From Novosphingobium sp. (GTDB lineage Bacteria; Pseudomonadota; Alphaproteobacteria; Sphingomonadales; Sphingomonadaceae): a stretch of 38,647 nt of DNA. The notes beneath the pieces are model-generated. The model was not told the DNA's origin. It searched no databases and saw only the letters and a list, made by a program, of their open reading frames with translations. Within the stretch, counting starts at the first letter, position 1. Each line of letters starts with the position of its first letter. Of the stretch, positions 24,907 through 32,356 are shown piece after piece. The stretch spans positions 1-38,647 of the forward strand of contig NZ_JANXWG010000078.1 in NCBI RefSeq assembly GCF_025351285.1, written 5' to 3'. The position numbers and the translations under genes were made by a program.

Positions 24907-26784
24907 CTATTTGTTGTCGATCACGCGATACCAGATCATGTCGGACTTCCAGTTGCCGTTGCGCGCGGCGCCAAGGAAGCGGCCCGACCAGGCATCGTTG
25001 TGGACATCGTTGCCACCGTCGAGCTGCGCTTCGTCGAACGGTTCCTTGCCCCACAGCATGACCACGCCCTTCCAGCCGGCGTCGGTGGTGTTGAGCGTGA
25101 ACTGGTAGACCCCGGGCGAGGTCATTTCGCCAGCGCTGGTGATGTCGGCTTTCGAGCGCGCGATCAGCGTCATCTTGCCGTCCTGCTCGATCCCGGCCAG
25201 CGCGATCTCGCCGTCGATATCGTTCGTGTTTACGGTGATGACGACGGGCGAGCCGCGCTTGCCGGCTTCCTTGTCGGCGCCCTGGCCCAGTACGCCCATC
25301 ACGTATTCGCGTTGCGACACGTCGATGCGGTGCTGCTTGGGATCGCGAATCTGGCGGAAGGCATCGATCGCGGTGCAGTAATTGGGCCCGATCGCGAACA
25401 CATCGTTGAAGTCGAGCGTGCCGGCCTTCAGCCCCTGGTTATCGAGCAGCCGGCCGATCGATGCCTTGACCTCGTCGGGCGCGCCGGCAACCCCGCGCAG
25501 GAACACATCGACTTTGCCCCCGTTGCTTTTGGCGTCGAGCACGTCGAGCCAACTGCAGCGCGCACCACCCAGACCCGCAGTCAGCACCGACTTGGCGACA
25601 TTGGCCGAATCGCCCGATGGCCGCGTCAGGAAATACACACCACCTGCCAGCACCAGCGCCGCGGCCACGCCGCCGCCGATCATCGTATTGCGACGGCTGG
25701 AACCGCCGGCCGCGGCCTGGGCCTTGGCTTGGGCCTGCCGCGCACCACCGGCGGCCGCGCCGGCCGCGCCCTGGACCAGCGCGATCACGTCTTCCATCGA
25801 GCGCACGCGCTCCGACGGGTTGGCCTTGGTCATCTTTTCGACGATCGGGCGCAGGCGCGCAGGGATCGGCGAAAGGTCGGGCCCGGCGCGGCGCTTGTCG
25901 ACCGCTTCGACCAGGTTCGTGCCCATTTCGACGTCGCGCCGGCGCGCGACTGCCAGGATCACGAGCCCAAGGCTGTAAACGTCGGTCCATGGCCCGACGT
26001 TGCGGTTGTAGTCGCCGAGCTGTTCGGGCGCGACGTAGTTGAGCTTGCCCGCAAACCCGGTGCCGATGATCGTGCCAGTGGAAGCGTCGAGATCCTTGGC
26101 GATGCCGAAGTCGATGATCTTGGCGCGATCGAGCCGACCGTCTTCGAGCATCACGTTGTCGGGCGAAATATCGCGGTGGATGGCGCCAAGCGAGTGCGCG
26201 GCGGCAAGGCCTTCGGCAAGCCGGACCAGCAGCCCGCGCATATCGGCTTCGGACGCTTCGATCGTGCCGAGCACGTCGGACAAGTTGCGGCCATCGACGT
26301 ATTGCGTAACGATGTAGAACGATTGCAGTTCGGGTTCCTGCGCCAGTACGCGGTATTGCACCAGCGCCGGGTGGCTCAGCCGGGTCAGCGTGCGGGCTTC
26401 CTTGCGGAACATCGCCTGGATCTGCGGATCGGCGGCGAGATGCGGCAGGATCACCTTGATCGCCACACGCTCTTCCGAGTTGACGTTGACGCCTTCGTAG
26501 ACCTCACCCATCCCGCCGCGCCCGATCAGGCGTTTCACTTCGAAGATGTGGTTGAGCACGTCGCCCGGTTGCAGCGAACGCAATTCGCGAGCCGGTTGGC
26601 TCGTCCGCATCACGGTCTTGTCCGCATCCGGCGCTGCAGGCGTGATCACGGTGCGATCGGAATCGGGGCCATTGGATGCGGGGCCACTGGAATCAGGAGC
26701 GCCTGAATCCTGCGGGGTCGGATCACCCTTACCCTGTTCTTCGGCGCCCGAACCAGATGGGGGCGTGCCGTCGGTACCACTCAT
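24907..26784 (-). CDS. Membrane-anchored Ser/Thr protein kinase (PknB-like)
   Basis: A 625-residue kinase. After a Pro/Ser/Asp-rich N-terminus (about 1-60) comes a complete Hanks-type kinase domain: Gly loop IGRGGMGEVYEG, Lys110 (VAIK), Glu129, catalytic HRDISPDN (Asp205), DFG (225-227) and APEQ. A Ser (207) replaces the common HRDxKP lysine, as in several bacterial kinases. One transmembrane helix (about 368-387) is followed by an extracytoplasmic region of about 240 residues that matches no sensor domain I recognise (no PASTA repeats). The ATG at 26784 overlaps the PP2C gene's TAA, so kinase and phosphatase are coupled. It probably senses an envelope signal and phosphorylates cytoplasmic targets that I cannot identify. 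Confidence 0.92.
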   Translation of the reverse strand: MSGTDGTPPSGSGAEEQGKGDPTPQDSGAPDSSGPASNGPDSDRTVITPAAPDADKTVMRTSQPARELRSLQPGDVLNHIFEVKRLIGRGGMGEVYEGVNVNSEERVAIKVILPHLAADPQIQAMFRKEARTLTRLSHPALVQYRVLAQEPELQSFYIVTQYVDGRNLSDVLGTIEASEADMRGLLVRLAEGLAAAHSLGAIHRDISPDNVMLEDGRLDRAKIIDFGIAKDLDASTGTIIGTGFAGKLNYVAPEQLGDYNRNVGPWTDVYSLGLVILAVARRRDVEMGTNLVEAVDKRRAGPDLSPIPARLRPIVEKMTKANPSERVRSMEDVIALVQGAAGAAAGGARQAQAKAQAAAGGSSRRNTMIGGGVAAALVLAGGVYFLTRPSGDSANVAKSVLTAGLGGARCSWLDVLDAKSNGGKVDVFLRGVAGAPDEVKASIGRLLDNQGLKAGTLDFNDVFAIGPNYCTAIDAFRQIRDPKQHRIDVSQREYVMGVLGQGADKEAGKRGSPVVITVNTNDIDGEIALAGIEQDGKMTLIARSKADITSAGEMTSPGVYQFTLNTTDAGWKGVVMLWGKEPFDEAQLDGGNDVHNDAWSGRFLGAARNGNWKSDMIWYRVIDNK

Positions 26785-27536
26785 TACTGACCTCCCTCGA
26801 TCGCAGGCCTGCGGGATTGCCCCGGCGCGACCAGCGTCACGGTTACATTATCGGGTGCGCCACGATCGAGGCTGGCGGCGATTAGATCGTCGCAGGCTTC
26901 GAGCCCTTTTGCACTCAGAATCGCGGCGATGTCCTGCTCGGGGACGACGCTTGAAAGCCCATCGCTACACAACAGTATCACATCCCCCGGCTGGAATGTG
27001 CCGCGGATACCGTCGAGCTCGACCGTGGCGTTAACGCCAACCGCGCGCGAAAGCACGTGCTTCATCGGGTGTTTTGCAGCTTCTTCGATGGTCATCAAGC
27101 CGCGCTGGACCATGTCCTCGACTTGGGTGTGATCACGGGTCAGCACCAGAAGGCTTTGGCCGCGCAACAGATAGGCGCGGCTGTCACCCGCCCACAGTAC
27201 CGCGAACCGATCCTGCTCGGCCACCAGGATGACGACAGTTGATCCCATCTGCTTGGTGGCGACGCCGCGCGCGTTGATCGTGGCGTTGGCACGGGCAATG
27301 GCATCGGCGACGGCATCGCACATGTCATCGAGCGATACGTCCGCTTCCCCGGTTACCCCCATCGCGCCGACTTCCTCGACGATCGTTTGCGAAGCGAAAC
27401 GGCCATTGGCGTGGCCGCCCATACCGTCGGCGACCACCCACACGCCCTTGCCAGGGCGGCTGCAGAATGCGTCTTCGTTTTCCTTGCGGACTTTGCCGAC
27501 ATGGGTGCGGCTGTCGTGTCCCAGGCCCGAGCTCAT
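26784..27536 (-). CDS. PP2C-family Ser/Thr protein phosphatase
   Basis: A 250-residue phosphatase. All the metal-binding signatures are visible: ENEDAF near residue 20, VADGMGGHANG, WAGDSRAYL, LCSDGLSS and GAPDNVTV. It has no membrane anchor, so it acts in the cytoplasm. The stop overlaps the kinase ATG (TAATG), giving the kinase/phosphatase pair equal expression; PP2C enzymes encoded beside PknB-type kinases typically reverse their phosphorylation. The start ATG 27536 is followed by SSGLGHDSRTHVGKVRKENEDAF, as expected in the family. Confidence 0.93.
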   Translation of the reverse strand: MSSGLGHDSRTHVGKVRKENEDAFCSRPGKGVWVVADGMGGHANGRFASQTIVEEVGAMGVTGEADVSLDDMCDAVADAIARANATINARGVATKQMGSTVVILVAEQDRFAVLWAGDSRAYLLRGQSLLVLTRDHTQVEDMVQRGLMTIEEAAKHPMKHVLSRAVGVNATVELDGIRGTFQPGDVILLCSDGLSSVVPEQDIAAILSAKGLEACDDLIAASLDRGAPDNVTVTLVAPGQSRRPAIEGGQ

Positions 27537-27646
27537 GCCTCTGTCGCCGAGCGCGGGGCGGGCGCGGCCCGAAGGCTTGCAATCGGGCGGTCGCGAAACA
27601 TGCGTGAATTGATTGACATGCGCATCCCCCGCACGCGAACCCAGCT

Positions 27647-27674
27647 CTTAAAGCACAGCTTCATGACTTCTCAA
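27647..27674 (-). promoter_or_regulatory. Candidate promoter for the PP2C-kinase operon
   Basis: On the minus strand, TTGAGA (plus 27669-27674; five of six matches) and TTTAAG (27647-27652; four of six) are separated by 16 bp. This predicts a 5' leader of about 100 nt before the PP2C start. Visual match only. Confidence 0.3.
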
Positions 27675-27688
27675 AGCCGGGTTATAGG

Positions 27689-27756
27689 TTCACAACACTG
27701 GCCTGCATGTGCGCGATCGCACGGCAGATTGCGCAAAGGCGGGCCGGTGTTGTGAA
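27689..27756. repeat. Nested inverted repeats between PP2C and small-protein genes
   Basis: A 15-bp inverted repeat (TTCACAACACTGGCC at 27689-27703 and GGCCGGTGTTGTGAA at 27742-27756, one mismatch) encloses two further palindromes: GTGCG-CGAT-CGCAC (27709-27722) and TTGCGCAA (about 27730-27737). The right arm runs into the ribosome-binding site of the small plus-strand gene, so on that transcript the fold would hide the Shine-Dalgarno sequence. Confidence 0.65.
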
Positions 27757-27762
27757 AGGTGG

Positions 27763-28071
27763 ATGGGGGCGGTAGATGACAATTCGATCGAACTTGAAGC
27801 CTGGCCCGGGAGCTGGCCCGGAAGCTGGCCTCGAACCCAGATCGATGCACCCGAAGTCGCTGCGCCATTTGCCATGAAACCGCCGTGTGACGAATTTCCG
27901 TTGGCCACAGTGGCGGCGCTCAGGCTGTGGCTGGTGTCTGGACTGATACTCGTTGTGGCAGCGGGTGGTGCCTGGGCGATGCGCCGGCCGAATGTCACGG
28001 TTGATTCGCGTGCCGTTTCAGATTTGGCTACGGCGGTGGCAGCAGACCACGCGCACGCCCCAGCACTCTGA
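27763..28071 (+). CDS. Small single-span membrane protein (hypothetical)
   Basis: A 102-residue candidate. The ATG at 27763 has a good Shine-Dalgarno sequence (GAAAGGTGG) just before it. Its N-terminal half holds a short WPGSWPGSWP repeat. One convincing transmembrane helix (about residues 52-70: LWLVSGLILVVAAGGAWAM) follows, then a short polar tail. Codon use is compatible with coding. It is the only plus-strand gene in the minus-strand adhesin/protease/kinase segment and is convergent with the CPBP gene. It matches no family known to me; an open frame on the opposite strand covers the same region, so I am not certain that it is real. Confidence 0.4.
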   Translation: MGAVDDNSIELEAWPGSWPGSWPRTQIDAPEVAAPFAMKPPCDEFPLATVAALRLWLVSGLILVVAAGGAWAMRRPNVTVDSRAVSDLATAVAADHAHAPAL

Positions 28072-28105
28072 AGGTCACGGCACAGCACCGTTCGCATAAG
28101 GCGCA

Positions 28106-29053
28106 TCAAATCAGCCGATGGCTCGGCAAGGGGCCACGCATCACAACAGGGACCGGATGTCGAACCGGCGGTGCCAGCAAGGGCAGGATCATCGCGACCA
28201 ACGCCGCGGTCAAGCCGAGGCTGGCGTTGAGACCTTCGGGTCCACCTCCCCAAAGCGGCGAGCCGACCAGGTCAAGATCGTGGAGCGCGCCGAGCGGACC
28301 CACCCATTCATTCCCGTTGGGGCCGCCATTCGGTACCAGCCCGAGCCCGCAATCCTCGATCACGTTGTAAGCAAAATGCGCGGCCAGGGGTGCCAGAATT
28401 CCCCCGCTGCGCAGTGCAAGCAAGCCGAACCACAACCCGCCAAGCACGAGATTGACAACCGAGATCCACGAAGGAATGGCCGAAATCGCGTGGAACCCGG
28501 CAAAGACCACAGCGGATGCCAGCACACCACCCGGGACACCGATTCGCATGGTCAGCGCAGGCTGCAGCCACCCGCGGAACAGCACTTCTTCTGCGCCAGA
28601 CTGTAACAGTGTCAGCGCAACGCCGAGCGCGATCAGTCCCGGAACAGAGGCCGCCGGCTGGAGCGCGGGGCGCAAGCCCCCGCTCAGCCACGCGAAACCG
28701 GTGGTCGAAAGGATGGCAATGGCCCCACATGCCAGGCCAGCCAATGTCCAAAGTAGCGGCCGGGCACCTGCCCGGAGTACCGGTTGGCGTGACAGCAGGC
28801 CCAGCACCACCCCGATTGCGATCAACGGACCGAACACCAGCAAATTGAACAAGCTGGTTGCCGGCCCGGGATCGGCCGCCGGGAGCCGCGCGCTCAATTT
28901 CAGGGCTGCGGGGACCCAGCTTGCACCAGCGGCGATGCCGACGACCAGCGCCAGCCACCCCCACATCGCGCCGATCGGTCGCATGGCTGCGGATCTGCCC
29001 GAACTGGCAGAAGTAGCACCACCCCCCTCGGCTTTGGCCTCGGCCTTGGCCAT
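28106..29053 (-). CDS. CPBP-family intramembrane metalloprotease (CAAX-like)
   Basis: A 315-residue polytopic membrane protein, about eight hydrophobic segments. It carries the complete CPBP/Abi catalytic set: EExxxR (Glu155, Glu156, Arg160 in GAEEVLFRGW), FxxxH (His188 in FAGFHAIS), and HxxxN (His226/Asn230 in HFAYN). The first about 25 residues are a polar Ala/Glu/Lys tail; an alternative start at the later Met (28984) would remove it. ATG 29053 has GGGAG about 10 bases upstream. It follows the CHAT gene in the same direction after about 90 bp, so it is probably cotranscribed. Bacterial CPBP proteases process lipid-modified or membrane proteins or confer self-immunity; the target here is unknown. 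Confidence 0.88.
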   Translation of the reverse strand: MAKAEAKAEGGGATSASSGRSAAMRPIGAMWGWLALVVGIAAGASWVPAALKLSARLPAADPGPATSLFNLLVFGPLIAIGVVLGLLSRQPVLRAGARPLLWTLAGLACGAIAILSTTGFAWLSGGLRPALQPAASVPGLIALGVALTLLQSGAEEVLFRGWLQPALTMRIGVPGGVLASAVVFAGFHAISAIPSWISVVNLVLGGLWFGLLALRSGGILAPLAAHFAYNVIEDCGLGLVPNGGPNGNEWVGPLGALHDLDLVGSPLWGGGPEGLNASLGLTAALVAMILPLLAPPVRHPVPVVMRGPLPSHRLI

Positions 29054-29146
29054 CCCGATCCGTCTCCCGCCCTGGCTGGCCCGACCGAAGCCGATCGGCG
29101 CCCCTGTTACCTGAATACCGTGTTGCCTGCCAACCGCGTTACCTGC

Positions 29147-32100
29147 CTACCTCACCGCCTGCTTGCCAGCCGGAGCGGTGCTGGGAGCATCCGACTTTTG
29201 CACCATTTGCGCCCGCGCAGCACCAGTCAGCAAAGGCTTCTGCGCATCGCCCACCAAGAAGAACGCGCCCCAGAAATAGGGATGCGAGCTGTCAGGGTTG
29301 GCGATCAGTTCGGCTTGCGCGGTCTTGAGCGCATCGCCGATCGTGCCCTGGCGCGCCGCGCCATAGAACGCCGAGATCAACTGTTCGCTCTCGCCAGCGT
29401 TCGAGATCGGCCAGTACGTGGCCAGCACCGCGCGCGCATTGGCCGTGAGCACCGCGCGAACCAGACCTTCGAGCGAAGCGTTGTTACTCCCGCCTTCGCG
29501 GCCCTGTCCGGCTGCAAGATTGGATGCTTCGCCGATCTTGCTGGCTGTTTCGCAAGCCGAGAGCACCACCAGGTTGGCATCGAGCTTGAGCCTGGATATA
29601 TCGTCGAACGACAGCAACGCCACCGATCCCTTGCCACCGAGCGAGGTGACCAGCCCTGGCGGCGAACGACCGTCGCAACCGTAGACACCCTCGTTCACCC
29701 CGTGCGTGGCGAAATGCAGCACCTGGAATTTGTAGAGATCGGTACGCGCCTTGATCGCAGTGTCGGTGAAATCGAGCCTGGTCAGCTTGGGCGCATCCTT
29801 GACGCCGAGCGCATCGGTGGCCTCATCAAGCTCTCGCGCGGGGATCGGGTTGGTTGAACGAAGACTGGCGGCGATCGCCTCGATATCGACGCTGCAACCA
29901 TTGCCGATCGACACGAACTTGTCGCCAATCACCACATCGGTCGGCACCGGCGCGTGCTCGGCAAATCCGATGAACGGATAAGGCGCTGCCGATTCGACCG
30001 AATGCCGCGAGACGATGAGCGAACGCGGTGACAGTGCGTTCGAAATCGAAAGCCTGCGCGCGAGGAAGTCGACCTTGCTGTAACGCTCACCCGGCGCGGT
30101 CTTGAGCGACTGGATATAGCGCGTGACGCTGTCCTTGTTGGTGACGAGCACACCGATCGGCAGTTCTTCGAGCGGGCCCGAGCCATCGACGATCAGCGCA
30201 TTCGCCGCCAGCATGCGATCCCCGACCGGCCCCGTGATCAACTGAAAAAGAGCAGACGCCGGCCCAACTCCGAATGCCGGCAGGTTCGCGCTTGTACCGT
30301 CGCCATCGATTGTCGAGCGAAGCTTTGCCGACAACGACTTGAGCGTGGCCAGCGGCTGCGCGACGCGGAAGATCTGCGCGCCATTGGTGTCGATCAGGAT
30401 GCCGAAGGCGAAACGGCGCACGCCCGAAAGCTTGTAATACGCCTCGCCCGGCCGGAGCACCTTCTGTACATCTTCGATGGTTGCGGGCGTATCATCGACC
30501 GCATTGTACGCATTGTTCGCTTGCAATTCGTTGCGAACCGCAAGCAGCTTGTTCTCCAGTTCCGACCGTTGTGCTTCGAACGATTTGGCCGATGCGGAAT
30601 CGGAACCCGTGTTGATCTGGTTGGACAAGCGGTTGATCTCGCGCTCGTAATCCAGCTTGTCCTTGATCTTCGCGGCCATCTTGGGGTCGGCGGTAACGGA
30701 CGAGCGCAATTGCGCAAAGCTGCGCGCGATCGCCGGATCGCCCACGGCCTGCAGCGCGCGGAAGAACCGGGCAGGCGATGAGCCTGTCGGGTTGGTACGG
30801 GCATCCGCAACCAGCAGGTCGAGATAATCCTCGATCGCCGGCGGCAGCTCGATCGCCGAAGCATCGGCGGCAATCAGCGTGTCTACTGCGGCGTTGAACT
30901 GTATCAGCACCGCCGCGCGTGGCGCACCCGCGCGGGCTGCGGCATCGGCGCGTTCGATCTGCGCCTGCGCCAGCGTCGGCCCCACCGTGCCGCTGCTTTC
31001 GGCCTGCTTGAGGATGGCGATGGCCTTGTCTAGCGCGGCAATGGCCTCGTCGCGCTTGCCCTCGCGCAGCAGCAGTTTGTAGCGCTGCCGCTCGATCCGC
31101 GAATCGATGTAGACGAACGCGCTCGGGTCGATCCGCTGCGCGCGCAATGCGGCAAGCGATTGGTCTGCGGCCTGCAGCGCGGCGCGCGCCTCCTCGGGCT
31201 TGTTTTCGCCCAACAATGCGACGCTGCGTGCCCAGGACGCCTGCGTATCGATCAACAATTGATCGAGCGCTGCGATATCGGGGCTGTTGACGACGGAATC
31301 GGTCGCGTTGCCGGCACCCGCCGCGCTTTGGTTGAGCGCGCGCAGCGTGGCTGGATCCATCAGAGGGTCGGCAGACGTGGGATCGCTTGCCGCGGCCAGC
31401 GATGCTGTCGAGACCTGGCTGAATTGCCGTTGGTTAAGCTGGTCGAGCGCTACGTAAGCGCGCAGCTTGCGCGTCAGTGATCCGGCTGCCGGCAATCCGG
31501 TATTGCCTATCAGCAGAGCTTTTGCCTGCTCGAAATCCGACTTCGCCGAAGCAAAATAACGCAAGTTCGAATCCGCCAGGCCAACCGCCATCAGCAGTTC
31601 GATCCGCGTTTCGACGGGCGTGTCGGTCGATAGGCGGCTTAGCGCATTGTTCAGCACGCGCGAGGATTCGGTGTAGAGCCCGGTACGGATGAAGCGCAGG
31701 CCCTGATCGAGCGCAACGCGCGCGTCGGCTGCCGAAGCCATGGCCGAAGCCGCGCCCGCTGGAGCATCCGCCAGTCCCTTGATCTGAACGACCGGTTCGA
31801 CCTTGCGTCCGCGGTCGGCATTGGGCTTGGATACGCGCGCGATTATGCGCATCAGTTCTTCGCCCGGTCCTTGCGCCGCCGGAACGATGCTGACCGCAAA
31901 CAGCCGACCGCGCGCTTGAACGCGTGTTTCGACGGTTTTGGTTCCAAGTTGCTTGTCGTAGCATTGCCGGCTGCGCGCCAGACCGAAGCCCGGAAGCGCG
32001 GTTTCGCTTGCCGCGCTGCAATCGAGCACGGCATCTAGCTTGGCAGCGTCCGAAAGCTGGATCGCGCGCGCGATCCCCAGGAACCGGCTTTCGGCGGCGC

Positions 32101-32356
32101 CACGGCAGGTGACCGAATAGCGCACGGCAAAATCGTCCGGCACCGTCGAATCGCGATAGAAGCGCGTGGCGGTGCAGGGATCGCCGTTGCCGTCACGCCC
32201 CAATTCGAGGCTGTCGGGCAAGTCGACCGCCCGCGCTTGCGCCGGCGCCGGAGCGGCAAGCAGCGCCGCGCCCGACAGCGAGGCAAGGAGGGCATTTCGC
32301 CCCCGCAGGCGCCAGGTGCGCGGCTTGAGCGAGGATATGGTGGGGCCTACGCGCAT
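29147..32356 (-). CDS. Exported CHAT-domain (caspase-like) putative protease with TPR-like repeats
   Basis: A 1069-residue protein. The signal peptide (about residues 20-42) ends in APAPAQARA. A Cys-containing N-terminal region (about 45-200) is followed by a helical repeat region, probably TPR-like (about 210-500). A coiled coil (about 560-630) leads to a C-terminal CHAT domain (about 640-1035). The dyad is complete: His885 in LHFATHGV and Cys935 in LSACETAS, plus the conserved AVLATYWPI and HPYFWGAFFLVGD. CHAT domains belong to the caspase/gingipain clan; export makes this an envelope or periplasmic enzyme. Start: ATG 32356 overlaps the adhesin TGA (TGATG) with a GGAAGG Shine-Dalgarno; a GTG three bases earlier is possible. 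Substrate inferred to be the adjacent adhesin. Confidence 0.9.
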   Translation of the reverse strand: MRVGPTISSLKPRTWRLRGRNALLASLSGAALLAAPAPAQARAVDLPDSLELGRDGNGDPCTATRFYRDSTVPDDFAVRYSVTCRGAAESRFLGIARAIQLSDAAKLDAVLDCSAASETALPGFGLARSRQCYDKQLGTKTVETRVQARGRLFAVSIVPAAQGPGEELMRIIARVSKPNADRGRKVEPVVQIKGLADAPAGAASAMASAADARVALDQGLRFIRTGLYTESSRVLNNALSRLSTDTPVETRIELLMAVGLADSNLRYFASAKSDFEQAKALLIGNTGLPAAGSLTRKLRAYVALDQLNQRQFSQVSTASLAAASDPTSADPLMDPATLRALNQSAAGAGNATDSVVNSPDIAALDQLLIDTQASWARSVALLGENKPEEARAALQAADQSLAALRAQRIDPSAFVYIDSRIERQRYKLLLREGKRDEAIAALDKAIAILKQAESSGTVGPTLAQAQIERADAAARAGAPRAAVLIQFNAAVDTLIAADASAIELPPAIEDYLDLLVADARTNPTGSSPARFFRALQAVGDPAIARSFAQLRSSVTADPKMAAKIKDKLDYEREINRLSNQINTGSDSASAKSFEAQRSELENKLLAVRNELQANNAYNAVDDTPATIEDVQKVLRPGEAYYKLSGVRRFAFGILIDTNGAQIFRVAQPLATLKSLSAKLRSTIDGDGTSANLPAFGVGPASALFQLITGPVGDRMLAANALIVDGSGPLEELPIGVLVTNKDSVTRYIQSLKTAPGERYSKVDFLARRLSISNALSPRSLIVSRHSVESAAPYPFIGFAEHAPVPTDVVIGDKFVSIGNGCSVDIEAIAASLRSTNPIPARELDEATDALGVKDAPKLTRLDFTDTAIKARTDLYKFQVLHFATHGVNEGVYGCDGRSPPGLVTSLGGKGSVALLSFDDISRLKLDANLVVLSACETASKIGEASNLAAGQGREGGSNNASLEGLVRAVLTANARAVLATYWPISNAGESEQLISAFYGAARQGTIGDALKTAQAELIANPDSSHPYFWGAFFLVGDAQKPLLTGAARAQMVQKSDAPSTAPAGKQAVR

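Noticed and set aside
27690..28253. A 187-codon minus-strand frame covering the small-protein and CPBP ends
   Set aside because: It overlaps the C-terminus of the CPBP gene on the same strand in another frame and has an unlikely composition.
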